This document shows positions 30,501-38,133 of a DNA stretch of 42,325 nucleotides, piece by piece (position 1 is the stretch's first letter; each line of letters begins with the position of its first letter). The notes beneath the pieces were generated by a model. The model ran no database searches. It saw nothing but the letters and a program-made list of their open reading frames with translations, and had not been told where the DNA came from. The stretch lies in the NCBI GenBank assembly GCA_005877695.1, contig VBOA01000011.1, forward strand, positions 213,595 to 255,919, in the 5' to 3' direction. Source of the stretch: Gammaproteobacteria bacterium. Its GTDB lineage: Bacteria > Pseudomonadota > Gammaproteobacteria > Diplorickettsiales > Diplorickettsiaceae. A program made the translations under genes and the position numbers.

Positions 30501-31354
30501 ATCGTAATATACAACGATCTATCTATCAATCAATAGGCCTGTCCACTAGAACGCGGCGTGTAACACAAGGCTTACCCAAGCTATCACGGCTAATTCCTTT
30601 TAAAAACCTTACCGTAAAATCAGTCCAACAGAATTGTGAAAATATTTTTAGGTTTCTAGAGCCGCTATACTCACCCTTTATTCAAGCCTATTCACAAAAT
30701 GAGGATAAATGGCCGCATTATTTTTTAGAAAATGTATCGAAAGTTTGGATCGATGATAAGCCATCATCTTTTAAACCCAAAAATCTACCCCAAGATAAGC
30801 ACTTAGTTGTTTATCAAGCAAAATTGCGAACTATTACTTTAGAATTTTCTTTATTTTCTGTAGTGTATGGTTCGGTATCGGCAAGCTTGGAAGAGATGTT
30901 ACATCGATATCCATCTGCCGCTTTGAAAAATTTTTTTAATTACGGTATAAAACCGATTTTATTAGCCGCACCTAACGTCGACTTGGATGATCCTTTCCAA
31001 CTTTTAATTTATCTATTAACGTATTTCATTACTAAACAATTACACGATTCGTTGCAAATTAAATTTTATGAGAAAATTCAAAATAAAATAATAAATTTCT
31101 TTTTGCCTTTAGTTCTCTCTATGTTTATATTTAATCCTCTACTCTGGAAGCAAGAAAATGCTTTTGAAGCGTATGTTTCATTTTTCTGTAATTCATTGCT
31201 TAATGGTTTGTTATTTAAAGCCGGCGAGTGGGGAGCGAAAAAAACCATAGGCCAGTTTTTTACTAGCGATCGAGTAAATAAACAAAGAATGAATGAAGAA
31301 GGCTTAATTAGCTCAGCAAATTTTTCCCCAACACTCATGCATGGATTCAATTAA
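24563..31354 (+). CDS. Giant 2263-residue protein with pentapeptide repeats and toxin-like architecture
   Basis: The start is a GTG behind AAAGGAATAT, with no signal peptide. Residues 1-600 are helical and unrecognised. Residues about 603-755 form a repetitive beta-solenoid with pentapeptide character (YFEHVYFKTF, LENVSFKEST), and 808-925 are clearer pentapeptide repeats (SADLREVDFTDTEL, GANLLKVDLSAADL). Residues about 1120-1280 are hydrophobic helices (YIIYDLIQAIDGL, EIGAEYIEVYELLEGVASI) that resemble, from memory, the pore-forming/translocation region of large clostridial-type toxins. One RTX-like stretch (GGEKDDIFILQGDG) is near 1470. A further hydrophobic region lies at about 2120-2230. 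The whole gene is uninterrupted over 6.8 kb, in contrast to its broken neighbours, so it is under selection or newly acquired. I consider it a secreted toxin or effector candidate; the function is not established. Confidence 0.75.
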   Translation: MPTTKNTQSYSPEYFLSFSDGTLSRKLLEFSKYSKEEKWTPKNLDEHISKHIYHSRKDAPHYYLGYFNVRDFLEFSLTKEGKQAIELIKKELTECFSQLKNWAKQQQLKVDIRQRAFSVESILIQFYKRLIDNEFFGKNYLFYSDGKKAIEVITLLVNDNTIDLTFRQNQLLTLTGDENLMHCAEGCYTHIMKTARALQDYSDMNLPSLIKKFIRNLAQETILGSPPLGKDTYPTRLCVAAGIPIEAYEIHAHNYLMNQLSGEIAIKEFEIEDFYTHSFEIPAVRPICLEFISDIKQQFRANTLVQFIIEQYLQQEITAWTVDFKKLDYFLNLFGKDSEFNWHQILNFIEESNKIILKNQELFAITIAERLINSQWFSLDKDSRLTDLFHLINPYFIQKNIPYNNLIALKNSDCRIFTGNLALSWIKKEDERMDIVSILANESNPIEILKKYIPKEQLMALLENWNDIFLFFSKLSYSAHGLAIDWFIESGFDLRVTFFRKLALLKQLNSVPSEIDNENYQLIFNFNKLFRILNSETLESILSRFNLNPFIQELLIDNINARNLMHKQFYEILSHFIQNIAAAGFQNYKQIIFHDPTSDKDNTYLRNIDFLNSYFEHVYFKTFLENVSFKESTFKSVYFYSQLEQIKLEQGQGDITIFGTIQHSIISNFDGYLSLSHINNLQIKRFFGSIKIKGQINEFFLENSYLEKIIIEGDISNSRFFQVNLKRLEINGKIIRSSYAYSDFRNTRFLPIFHDRFHSSYPQVNIVTGEFYFPQEINTFFYRSKFSTQSVKDLLNYPTLQSTHFYLFRSADLREVDFTDTELQFSLNKYETVDFNHANLEKINFDNFMRFPSNTIIKFNQALLKAASFQGANLLKVDLSAADLTDCDLSTAFLDSAKLGKAIIVNVKMQVDQLFQFYDQGHRDFSTIRLVGTLSPIYQKKDLFSAFLSPQAFEYLITQGFKNFRQTNLRIIPKEIYMQYQLRKDLIFKYAILPLKFSYEHCLDIRSRNKREEVCLFGWEDVDNFNLEKQELRNLHKVRIDSQHFLNFFKKVPGEKRQQLIEFASNYPLVGPHEQTMKLNQLIQLSAWRAYLNRVSRIANQVNAGLLVKDTLIDFLKGDYPDTAINLGFTAAGPALAQLSKILLEQAKFLELEGKLLLSNALKISSPFLARGTSAYIIYDLIQAIDGLDAQDETALRRVIDDVLFISMDLLEIGAEYIEVYELLEGVASITGEIGAVVKSVIFIHAEIYRAVQQVKQIHALVPLTQKEAFYELIHAIFRMDISPHLQKTMLEKQLVNQLVDQAFLFLEKHPEIKHYVFTKIKRVENCFPTSIHKFDFLGRIIVVPSKTCQPYLSNNLHNYIDLAKENYSKFWSRTSPLLPSWGGKLLCFKSEQEEENKYLKSLANLVEVNYLCTQAIGVTETYYRTGDYTLIDVAEGWDDVEGFPESPNIIVAQKGKKRLKGGEKDDIFILQGDGISGVIDGMGGINTLELGQFEPNQTLLSINLIENSLSYNEPKSNANDPLFFNHIQQILGRQTKNDKIICACDTRYVDGRGGIRLLEKDSIIVANNVNCDYQMQIKVEPFTEILNDAERGNFSYWVARGNGRSDVHLLQQNSYHQVFFNYSLSEIQEIKFLSDESATLGQQISFYFNAPEFNKNSNQGIFHILFTFTNQTEVIYYLKDETNIKLGQKRIYLVQNSQSAPSRNIPYYLEIANRLKAIIMVKSAAESLLIGTSEQDILQNDPLCPSHLVGNANENIYKIIPKTDSYRIPDVNIYYAQNSTKIQTLDLRAVVDQFEKHNGCPINLEIEESKGNLHLFVNSAKECHQHQKILEIIFHGAHHEGWFNQINIIARYSFSEVTKQEKDKLTWILKPRPLIWDETKRVLVIKAQDVEPFTSVIIPEKAPILHFVRGGESLADLVVVAKMNEPFFHAIIFEEFFEESKLAQQVLGTVSIQYHDKLIEIGNYAHIDAEFIPSITELYRNIQRSIYQSIGLSTRTRRVTQGLPKLSRLIPFKNLTVKSVQQNCENIFRFLEPLYSPFIQAYSQNEDKWPHYFLENVSKVWIDDKPSSFKPKNLPQDKHLVVYQAKLRTITLEFSLFSVVYGSVSASLEEMLHRYPSAALKNFFNYGIKPILLAAPNVDLDDPFQLLIYLLTYFITKQLHDSLQIKFYEKIQNKIINFFLPLVLSMFIFNPLLWKQENAFEAYVSFFCNSLLNGLLFKAGEWGAKKTIGQFFTSDRVNKQRMNEEGLISSANFSPTLMHGFN

Positions 31355-31428
31355 CTCGAATAAGAAAGGGTAGGTTCTCAATGAAGAGATTAAATGAGGT
31401 TTTTCTCGAGACAAACCGCTAAATTTAT

Positions 31429-31434
31429 TATAAA
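31429..31434 (+). promoter_or_regulatory. Candidate -10 box of the thiamine operon
   Basis: TATAAA lies 15 nt before the riboswitch, so transcription would begin just upstream of its first helix. No good -35 hexamer is visible; the call rests on position. Confidence 0.3.
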
Positions 31435-31449
31435 CTAAGCGAGTTAGAT

Positions 31450-31524
31450 GGCGCGGGGTGTCGGAAACGGCTGAGACTATGACCCGTCGAACTTGAACTG
31501 ATTCATATCAGCGTAAGGATCGCC
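31450..31524 (+). ncRNA. TPP riboswitch (THI element)
   Basis: The element has GGGGTGTC (31455-31462), CTGAGA (31471-31476), ACCCGTCGAACTTGAAC (31482 on) and TCAGCGTAAGGAT (31508-31520), the conserved blocks of the thiamine pyrophosphate aptamer. The outer helix pairs GGCG (31450-31453) with CGCC (31521-31524). It precedes a thiamine operon, as expected. No intrinsic terminator follows within the 82 nt before the THI5 ATG, so control is likely at ribosome binding (AGTGAGG at 31594-31600) and not by attenuation. Confidence 0.95.
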
Positions 31525-31606
31525 TTCAAAAAATTCATTCCATACTTCTATGTGAATGTTTACCTTTTGCCATCTCCATTTTTTATTTATTAAAGTGAGG
31601 TTGGCA

Positions 31607-32554
31607 ATGTCAGTATTGAAATCTAGAGTTAGCTTATTACTCAATTGGTATACTAATCCTTATCATGCGCCGATTATGGTCGCGCAACAATTAGGCTTTT
31701 ATGCGCAAGAAGGGATTAAATTGGCGATACTTGAACCGAATGACCCGAGTGATGTAACAGAATTAGTCGGTTTAGGGTGCTTCGATTTTGGCGTGAAGGC
31801 GATGATCCATACGGTCGCCGCTAGAGCAAAAGGCTACCCCGTCCGCTCGATTGGTACGCTACTTGATGAACCTCCTACTGGCTTAATTGCCTTAAAATCC
31901 AGTGGAATTCGAAACTTTCATGACATAGTTAACAAACGTGTCGGTTACATTGGCGAGTTTGGGAAGAAAATTATTGATAATCTTGCCGGGCTTGCAGGGA
32001 TTGATCCCAATAGCTATGAAACGGTACGTATCGGTATGAATGTGACGGATGCGATTTGTCGTAAGCTTATTGATACCGGTATCGGTTTTGTTAATTTCCA
32101 AAAAATTGAATTAGAGCACCTCCGTGGTGAAACGGTATTTTTGCGTATCGATCAACTTGCAGGTTTGGGTTGTTGCTGTTTTTGTTCAGTGCAATTCATC
32201 GTTCCAGAGCAAACCTTAGAAAAACCCGAATTAATTCAAGCGTTTTTGCGAGCAACCCAACGTGGCGCAGCATTGACTACCGAACAACCTGAAGAAGCCT
32301 ATGAATGTTTATGTCAAGCAAAACCCCAATTACGTACACCGCTCTATCATAAGATCTTTATGCATAGCTTGCCATTTTTTTCACGTAATTTACTCAACGT
32401 AGAACGAGATTGGGATAAAGTAGGTCGTTACACTAAGCACTTAAAGATTGTCGACGAAAATTTCGATATAACCGATTGTTATACCAATCAGTTTTTACCT
32501 AAAGCACCTTATTCGGAAATAGCGGCGGTTGCTGATTGTCTGGCTTGTGAATGA
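31607..32554 (+). CDS. THI5-like HMP-P synthase
   Basis: This is the periplasmic-binding-protein fold of yeast THI5/NMT1. In yeast the enzyme makes the thiamine pyrimidine HMP-P from its own histidine and bound PLP, a single-turnover reaction. The key residues fit: Lys64 and His68 in VKAMIHTVAA correspond to yeast Lys62 and His66. The cysteine cluster CCCFC (residues 189-193), which separates true THI5 from transport-binding proteins, is present. There is no signal peptide, so it acts in the cytoplasm. The ATG at 31607 behind AGTGAGG is preferred over an in-frame ATG at 31556. It heads the riboswitch-controlled operon and replaces ThiC, of which there is no trace here. The stop is one base before thiO. 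Confidence 0.92.
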   Translation: MSVLKSRVSLLLNWYTNPYHAPIMVAQQLGFYAQEGIKLAILEPNDPSDVTELVGLGCFDFGVKAMIHTVAARAKGYPVRSIGTLLDEPPTGLIALKSSGIRNFHDIVNKRVGYIGEFGKKIIDNLAGLAGIDPNSYETVRIGMNVTDAICRKLIDTGIGFVNFQKIELEHLRGETVFLRIDQLAGLGCCCFCSVQFIVPEQTLEKPELIQAFLRATQRGAALTTEQPEEAYECLCQAKPQLRTPLYHKIFMHSLPFFSRNLLNVERDWDKVGRYTKHLKIVDENFDITDCYTNQFLPKAPYSEIAAVADCLACE

Positions 32555-32555
32555 T

Positions 32556-33635
32556 ATGCAAGCCGGTATTGTAGGAATGGGTATCATGGGCCGGTTATTG
32601 GCATTCGCATTACATAATGCCGGCTGGCAAGTCAGTCTGTTTGATGAGCATCAGGCGGATAATAATTGTAGTTCGACAGCAGCCGGCCTATTAACACCCT
32701 TTTCTGAATGTGATAAAGCCGATCCGCTGATTTGTCGTTTAGGTCAAGAATCGGTAACAACCCATTGGCCTAATATACTCAAACAATTAACAGAACCGAT
32801 TTATTTCCAACAAGCCGGCTGCCTTGTTGTTCATCATCCTCATGATAAAGCCGAATGGCAGCATTTTTCTCAACGTATAAATAGTAAATTAGTAGCAAAA
32901 GATTATTTTCAACATTTATCAAAAGAAACTTTGATTGAACTTGAGCCTGAACTTAATAAATTTACGACGGCCTATTATTTTCCCGATGAGGCGCAGATAG
33001 ATTGTCAATCGATAATGAATAGCCTAAAAAAATATTTGCAAGCACAAGGCATTACATTTTTTTTTAACACCCGAGTAACATCATTGGCCACTAGACAGAT
33101 AGTGACACAGAGCAAAATCTATAAATTCGATTATGTATTTGATTGTCGAGGAATGGGTGCGCGCACAGTTTTTAAGGATTTACGTGCAGTGCGCGGCGAA
33201 TTAATGCATTTATATGCACCTGAAGTGCAATTACAGCGTCCGATTCGTTTTTTACATCCACGTTACAGCTTATATATCATTCCAAGACCAGAAAATAACT
33301 ATCTAATCGGTGCAAGTGAAGTTGAATCCGAGGATTATAGTCCGATTTCTGTGCGTACCAGCTTAGAGTTATTAACGGCTGCGTATTATGTCCATTCGGG
33401 TTTTGCCGAAGCGCGGATTATTGAAACTAAAACCCATTGTCGACCGACTTTAGCATCACATTTACCGAGTATAGATTACCAAGATGGGTTAATTGCAGTG
33501 AATGGACTGTATCGACATGGTTATCTGATAGCGCCGGCTTTAGTCGAAGAAATTTTGCGGGCCTTTAAAACTAAGCAACAGGATAGTTATTATCCAGAAC
33601 TTTGGAAATCTTATGATCAATGTTTTTCTGAATAA
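32556..33635 (+). CDS. thiO: Glycine oxidase ThiO
   Basis: ThiO is an FAD-dependent DAO-family oxidase that converts glycine to the dehydroglycine used for the thiazole ring. The 359-residue protein starts MQAGIVGMGIMGRLLAFAL (dinucleotide-binding GxGxxG) and ends with the family stretch GLIAVNGLYRHGYLIAPALV. The ATG at 32556 follows the THI5 stop by one base; a longer TTG start at 32529 lies inside THI5 and is rejected. The 3' end overlaps thiS by 23 nt. An oxygen-dependent ThiO, not radical-SAM ThiH, indicates an aerobic thiazole route. Confidence 0.92.
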   Translation: MQAGIVGMGIMGRLLAFALHNAGWQVSLFDEHQADNNCSSTAAGLLTPFSECDKADPLICRLGQESVTTHWPNILKQLTEPIYFQQAGCLVVHHPHDKAEWQHFSQRINSKLVAKDYFQHLSKETLIELEPELNKFTTAYYFPDEAQIDCQSIMNSLKKYLQAQGITFFFNTRVTSLATRQIVTQSKIYKFDYVFDCRGMGARTVFKDLRAVRGELMHLYAPEVQLQRPIRFLHPRYSLYIIPRPENNYLIGASEVESEDYSPISVRTSLELLTAAYYVHSGFAEARIIETKTHCRPTLASHLPSIDYQDGLIAVNGLYRHGYLIAPALVEEILRAFKTKQQDSYYPELWKSYDQCFSE

Positions 33636-33816
33636 TAAAAGCCATAGTGTTGAAGCTGAAAAAAATTTATATGATTTTTTAGTTCAACATCATCAACTCA
33701 AAGAATATGTTGCTGTGACTATTAATAATAATTTGGTGGTACGTAGAGATTTTAAAACGACTTTATTAAAGCCAAATGATCGTGTCGATATTTTGGTTCC
33801 GATGCAAGGGGGATAA
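33613..33816 (+). CDS. thiS: Sulfur carrier protein ThiS
   Basis: The 67-residue ubiquitin-like protein carries sulfur as a C-terminal thiocarboxylate for thiazole formation. It has the typical beta-grasp pattern ([19 protein letters not shown]) and ends in the required Gly-Gly (VPMQGG). It overlaps thiO by 23 nt and thiG by one base (TAATG), so translation is coupled. Adenylation should be done by the ThiF-like protein at the end of the operon. Confidence 0.94.
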   Translation: MINVFLNNKSHSVEAEKNLYDFLVQHHQLKEYVAVTINNNLVVRRDFKTTLLKPNDRVDILVPMQGG

Positions 33817-34607
33817 TGATGTGGAATTTAATGGGAAAAAGCTTAAATAGTCGCTTGCTATTAGGAACTGCGCATTATCCTTCATTAGCGATTATGACCG
33901 CAGCGATTCAGGCTTCCGGCACCCAAATTATTACCTTATCTATTCAACGCCAAGCACCCTCAATGATGGGCGGAGAAGCTTTTTGGCAGGTCATAAAAAA
34001 CTTAAATTGTCATCTATTGCCCAATACCGCAGGCTGTGCTGATGCCAGTACGGCGATTCGTAGCGCAGAAATAGCCCGAGAATTATTTAATACTTCTTGG
34101 ATAAAATTAGAAGTCATTGGCGATGAATATAATTTACAAGCCGACCCCATTGAATTAATTAAAGCCGCAAAAATTTTAATTGAACAAGGTTTTGAGGTTT
34201 TTCCTTATTGCACAGATGATTTAGTGATCTGTCAAAAGCTCGTGGATGTGGGTTGTAAAATTTTAATGCCTTGGGCGGCGCCAATCGGATCGGGTAAAGG
34301 GGTATTAAATCCTTATGCCTTAGCCACTTTACGCAATCGCTTACCGAATATTACGTTGATTGTTGATGCAGGCATTGGTAAACCTTCGGATGCTGTGCAG
34401 GTGATGGAGTTAGGATTTGATGGCGTGTTACTCAATACCGCCGTTGCCCTTGCGCAGCAACCGATTGCGATGGCACAAGCCTTTCGTTATGCCATCCTAA
34501 CGGGGTATGAGGCTTATCGCGCTGGAATAATGCCAGAAAGAAATGTCGCTCATCCCAGTACCTCATTAATTGATACACCGTTTTGGCAACAAGAAAATAA
34601 AGTATGA
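33816..34607 (+). CDS. thiG: Thiazole synthase ThiG
   Basis: ThiG joins DXP, dehydroglycine and sulfur from ThiS to the thiazole phosphate. The 263-residue TIM barrel has the Schiff-base lysine in [15 protein letters not shown] near residue 72, [12 protein letters not shown] near 151-162 and [11 protein letters not shown] near 183. Length is close to E. coli (256). It overlaps thiS and shares an ATGA overlap with the next gene. The substrate DXP must come from dxs, which is not in the window. Confidence 0.95.
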   Translation: MMWNLMGKSLNSRLLLGTAHYPSLAIMTAAIQASGTQIITLSIQRQAPSMMGGEAFWQVIKNLNCHLLPNTAGCADASTAIRSAEIARELFNTSWIKLEVIGDEYNLQADPIELIKAAKILIEQGFEVFPYCTDDLVICQKLVDVGCKILMPWAAPIGSGKGVLNPYALATLRNRLPNITLIVDAGIGKPSDAVQVMELGFDGVLLNTAVALAQQPIAMAQAFRYAILTGYEAYRAGIMPERNVAHPSTSLIDTPFWQQENKV

Positions 34608-35830
34608 AAAAGCTAATTATTCTCAATTATTCCCATAGGCCAGAGAAGGGCGATACAGTCGATTTAGAGACATTGAAAAATTTTAATGTTCCAGCCGCTA
34701 CAGCGATCAAGTACATCATAAAATATACTAAGCCTAACATGAGTGAGCTTATCAATTTATTTCCTGCTGCGGATCTTGTACTTTGCAATATAAGCGCAGT
34801 GGAAAATTTATTGCAGCGAAGTTTGAATACTTACCAAGATATACAACAAGCAGCACAAGGTTTATTAGCGTTAGGCGCTAAAAGTGTATTAATCCAAGCC
34901 AGTCAATTAAAAAAGGATTTCTTTTGTCAAGACTATTGGAGCAATCAAGAAGAATCATTTTGGATAGCCACTCCACGTTTAGCAGGATACGCTATTGATA
35001 AGAAAGCTATTTTTTCTACGGCGATAGTTGCCTGTTTAGTGCGGAATTATTCGCTCAAGGATGCTATCGTTATTGCCAGAATGTATTTGCAGCGTGGCTT
35101 ACGTAAAGCTTATACAGAAAAACAAACCCAAAAATTTTTTCATAGCGGATGGCCAGAAGAGCAAGCTGATCTTCCTTATCTTTCTAGTAAACCTTTAGTA
35201 AAGTTACCACAAGTTTTTAAACCTTGTAAGACAAGTCTCTATCCTATTGTTGATAGTAGTTTATGGGTAGAAAGATTATTAACGCAAGGAATAAAATGTA
35301 TTCAATTACGGATTAAACAAGCCGATGAACAACATTTAGCAAAAGAAATTAAACGTAGTATTGTTCTTGCTAAACACTATCAAGCTAAACTATTTATTAA
35401 TGATTATTGGCAACTGGCAATTCAGTTTAATGCAACCGGCGTGCATTTGGGTCAAGAAGATTTACATGATGCCGATATCAACGCGATTCATCGTTCAGGT
35501 TTATATCTGGGTGTGAGTACGCATTGTTATTATGAAGTTGCGCGCGCTCATACATACAACCCATCCTATGTGGCCTGCGGACCGGTTTATTTCACCGACA
35601 GTAAACCCATGGCATTTCAACCGCAAGGTATTGAGCAATTAAAGCGTTGGCGGCGAACCCTCTGTTATCCATTGGTGGCGATTGGTGGGATTAACCTCGA
35701 ACGTTTATCCGAAATTTTAGAATCGCAAGTGGATGGGATTTCAGTTATTTCAGCGATTACGCAAGCCAGGGATCCACCGGCGACCATTAAAGAATTTTTA
35801 TTTCAAATAAATCAGACAAATTATGTCTAG
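34604..35830 (+). CDS. thiE: Fusion of a degenerate ThiD-like domain with thiamine-phosphate synthase ThiE
   Basis: Residues about 208-405 are ThiE, which couples HMP-PP to thiazole phosphate: [56 protein letters not shown] and GISVISAI are in order. Residues 1-205 look like a shortened HMP-phosphate kinase (ThiD): [45 protein letters not shown]. The N-terminal substrate loop (usually AGSDPSGGAGIQ) is reduced to HRPEKGDT, and the GTGxTxxSA motif with its catalytic residue is replaced by DKKAIFSTA. Kinase activity is therefore doubtful, although HMP-P made by THI5 needs it. Overlaps: 4 nt with thiG, 8 nt with the next gene. Confidence 0.88.
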   Translation: MKKLIILNYSHRPEKGDTVDLETLKNFNVPAATAIKYIIKYTKPNMSELINLFPAADLVLCNISAVENLLQRSLNTYQDIQQAAQGLLALGAKSVLIQASQLKKDFFCQDYWSNQEESFWIATPRLAGYAIDKKAIFSTAIVACLVRNYSLKDAIVIARMYLQRGLRKAYTEKQTQKFFHSGWPEEQADLPYLSSKPLVKLPQVFKPCKTSLYPIVDSSLWVERLLTQGIKCIQLRIKQADEQHLAKEIKRSIVLAKHYQAKLFINDYWQLAIQFNATGVHLGQEDLHDADINAIHRSGLYLGVSTHCYYEVARAHTYNPSYVACGPVYFTDSKPMAFQPQGIEQLKRWRRTLCYPLVAIGGINLERLSEILESQVDGISVISAITQARDPPATIKEFLFQINQTNYV

Positions 35831-36917
35831 TTTTCTTACGCCCGATGAAATAATGCGTTATACCCAGCAAATTAAATTAGCTGAGATAGGCTTAGAGGGG
35901 CAAAAAAAACTTAAACAAGCACGGGTATTATGTATCGGGCTCGGTGGCTTGGGTTCTCCTTTACTCCTTTATTTAGCAGCAGCCGGCGTGGGAAAACTAG
36001 GAATAGTTGACCATGATCAGGTGGAATTAACTAACTTACACCGACAAATACTGTATCGCTCGCAGGATTTGCATCAATCAAAAGCAATTTTAGCCAAACA
36101 ACAACTGCTTGCACTTAATCCATCTATCCAAGTGCATGCTTATCCAGAAAAACTAACTCAACACAATGTGGATGAACTCATCAGTCAATATGACATCATT
36201 GCCGATGGTTCAGATAATTTTGCGACACGTTATTTAATTCATGATAGTTGTTTTAAGTTTAACAAGCCTTATATGTATGCGAGTGCAGGACAGTTTCAAG
36301 GTTATTGTTCGATATTTCATGCCAATGCTGAAAATCCATGTTTGCACTGTTTATTTCCGAACACTCCTTTCGATAGTAAGCTTAATTGCGTAACCGAGGG
36401 AGTTATCGGCGTGTTACCGGGTCTACTCGGTATTTTGCAAGCGACTGAAATAATCAAATGGATATTAAAGTTAGGGTCAAGCTTAGTGAAGCGTTTACTG
36501 ACGGTTGATCTTTTAAGCATGACCTTTAAAGAAATTCATTTACGTAAGAATCCCGATTGCCAACTCTGTGGTCATTGTGAGTTTGTTGATGAACCGATTT
36601 CAGAAATTGTCTGTTCAGAAGTTTCACCATTAAAAGAGTATGCGATATCCGCCCAACAATTGATTCATTTATTACAGAAAAATAATACCTCCTTAATTGA
36701 TGTGCGTTCTGCAGCGGAGCACAACGCTGAAAATATTGGTGGTCGATTAATTCCTTTAATAGAATTACCTGATCACTTAAACGAATTAAATCGTAATCAT
36801 ACGATAATTTTTTATTGCCATTCCGGGCAGCGAAGTCTTGCAGCGCTAAAACTATTATTAGCAGCAGGATTTACTTCAGTAAAATATTTAAAGAATGGAG
36901 CCGTTGAATTTTTTTAA
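35823..36917 (+). CDS. thiF: ThiF/MoeB-type adenylyltransferase with C-terminal rhodanese domain
   Basis: The first 260 residues are an E1-like enzyme that adenylates the C-terminus of ThiS: CIGLGGLGSPLL (37-48) binds ATP, GSDN near 129-132, Cys189 at the position of the active cysteine, and a zinc site of Cys183/186 (CLHC) and Cys256/259 (CQLC). Residues about 275-364 are a rhodanese domain with Cys342 in YCHSGQRS, so the same protein can also deliver sulfur, replacing ThiI. The family also serves MoaD; operon position argues for ThiS. It is the last gene of the thiamine operon. An A/T-rich inverted repeat (TTCAGAAA 36918-36925, TTTCTGAA 36955-36962) follows and may act as terminator. Confidence 0.9.
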   Translation: MSSFLTPDEIMRYTQQIKLAEIGLEGQKKLKQARVLCIGLGGLGSPLLLYLAAAGVGKLGIVDHDQVELTNLHRQILYRSQDLHQSKAILAKQQLLALNPSIQVHAYPEKLTQHNVDELISQYDIIADGSDNFATRYLIHDSCFKFNKPYMYASAGQFQGYCSIFHANAENPCLHCLFPNTPFDSKLNCVTEGVIGVLPGLLGILQATEIIKWILKLGSSLVKRLLTVDLLSMTFKEIHLRKNPDCQLCGHCEFVDEPISEIVCSEVSPLKEYAISAQQLIHLLQKNNTSLIDVRSAAEHNAENIGGRLIPLIELPDHLNELNRNHTIIFYCHSGQRSLAALKLLLAAGFTSVKYLKNGAVEFF

Positions 36918-37008
36918 TTCAGAAATTTTATTAAAAATTTTTTAAATTAACATTTTTCTGAAATTCGATAAACTAAAAATTTGTTGATAAATTAATGAAA
37001 GTAAAATC

Positions 37009-38102
37009 ATGGCAGGAAAAGATAAAGTCGTGATTAATCTCTATTGAAGTACAAAGACGTGCTCGTTGATCTTAAAACCAGCAGAAGATCTATATAACTA
37101 CATTATGTTAACGTTGGTTTCTAAGATTAATGCAACGTATACCGACATTTCTGGATTTTGTAATCTATCCAGTTTCTATTGGGAAGATTTAATTAAAATA
37201 ACTGCCGAGATACAAGATCCCAACGATGAAAATGCGGAAAATTTCAAATTGGGTATTTTCGAACTCAAAGAAAACATCCAAGATAAAGAAAAAAAAGCTC
37301 AAGAACTCGTCAATAAACTTGCTGCATTTAGAACCGATCTGGAATCTGATAATCGTAACTTGCAGACAATCGTTGCTGATGCGGATCGTATCTATGCTGG
37401 TAACGAAGGTGAAATCCAAACAACTCGAAAAAACATTGATGCAATATCAAGTGCCATCGATAAAGATATAGGGATTATTACCATTAGTGCAGTTACCCTG
37501 GCAGGGGGGGATCGTTATGATAGGCGTGGAAGCTATCGGAACTGTCGTCACAGCAGGAGCTGCTCCAAAATTAATTGTGACGGGTGTTTTTACCACATTA
37601 ACAGGCGTCGCGATGGTAACAGCCGCCAGTATTGATCTGAAGAACAAACAACGCGACTATGGTGAAGCTTTGCAAAAAATGAAACAACTGCAAGATGAAA
37701 TAGCGGCATTGGAAAATACTAAAAATCAATTTACTTCTCTCAAAGATAATAACGACAATGCTCATACTGCGGTAGAGGATATGCGAAAAACTTGGATTAC
37801 GCTGAATAATAACTTTCAGGAACTAGAAAATTTAGTAAGTATTATTAATCCTGAAAGACGTTTCATGTTAGTCAATAGACTTAAATCTGCACAGAAAAAT
37901 TTTGATGATTTAAAACAATTAGCCCATCAACGCACAAAAAAATGGTAGCTTAGAAGTGGTTGTGAATTCTGAATTAGCCAGCTCTCTTCGAATTGCCAAA
38001 ACCTTCTATTCCATTCCAGCATTAAATATATCTACTAAGCGACTCAATAGCCCTAAACCTTGGATAATTCCGTTAGCTGAACTTCCCGATCTTACTTGTT
38101 AA
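37009..38102 (+). pseudogene. Relic of an alpha-helical pore-forming toxin (XaxA/YaxA-like)
   Basis: Joined across its breaks, the sequence gives about 360 residues: helical coils (ELKENIQDKEKKAQELVNKL, then LAAFRTDLESDNRNL), a long hydrophobic hairpin at about 37470-37630 (IGIITISAVTLAGG, then IVMIGVEAIGTVV, then LIVTGVFTTLTGVAMVTAA) and further coils. This is the build of the alpha-xenorhabdolysin/HBL type of toxins. Three lesions are seen: TGA at 37045-37047 (or a frameshift there; an alternative frame reads SLLKYKDVLVDLK), one extra G in the seven-G run at 37504-37510, and one missing A in the seven-A run at 37936-37942. After the last, the frame LEVVVNSELASSLRIAKTF continues to the TAA at 38100. 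Two homopolymer lesions could be sequencing errors; if so the toxin may be nearly intact. Confidence 0.65.
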
Positions 38103-38133
38103 AGCATCCACTATTATTTATAAGGATTTAAAA

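Noticed and set aside
31556..31606. N-terminal extension of THI5 from the ATG at 31556
   Set aside because: It lacks a ribosome binding site and adds 17 residues foreign to the family, while the ATG at 31607 follows AGTGAGG.
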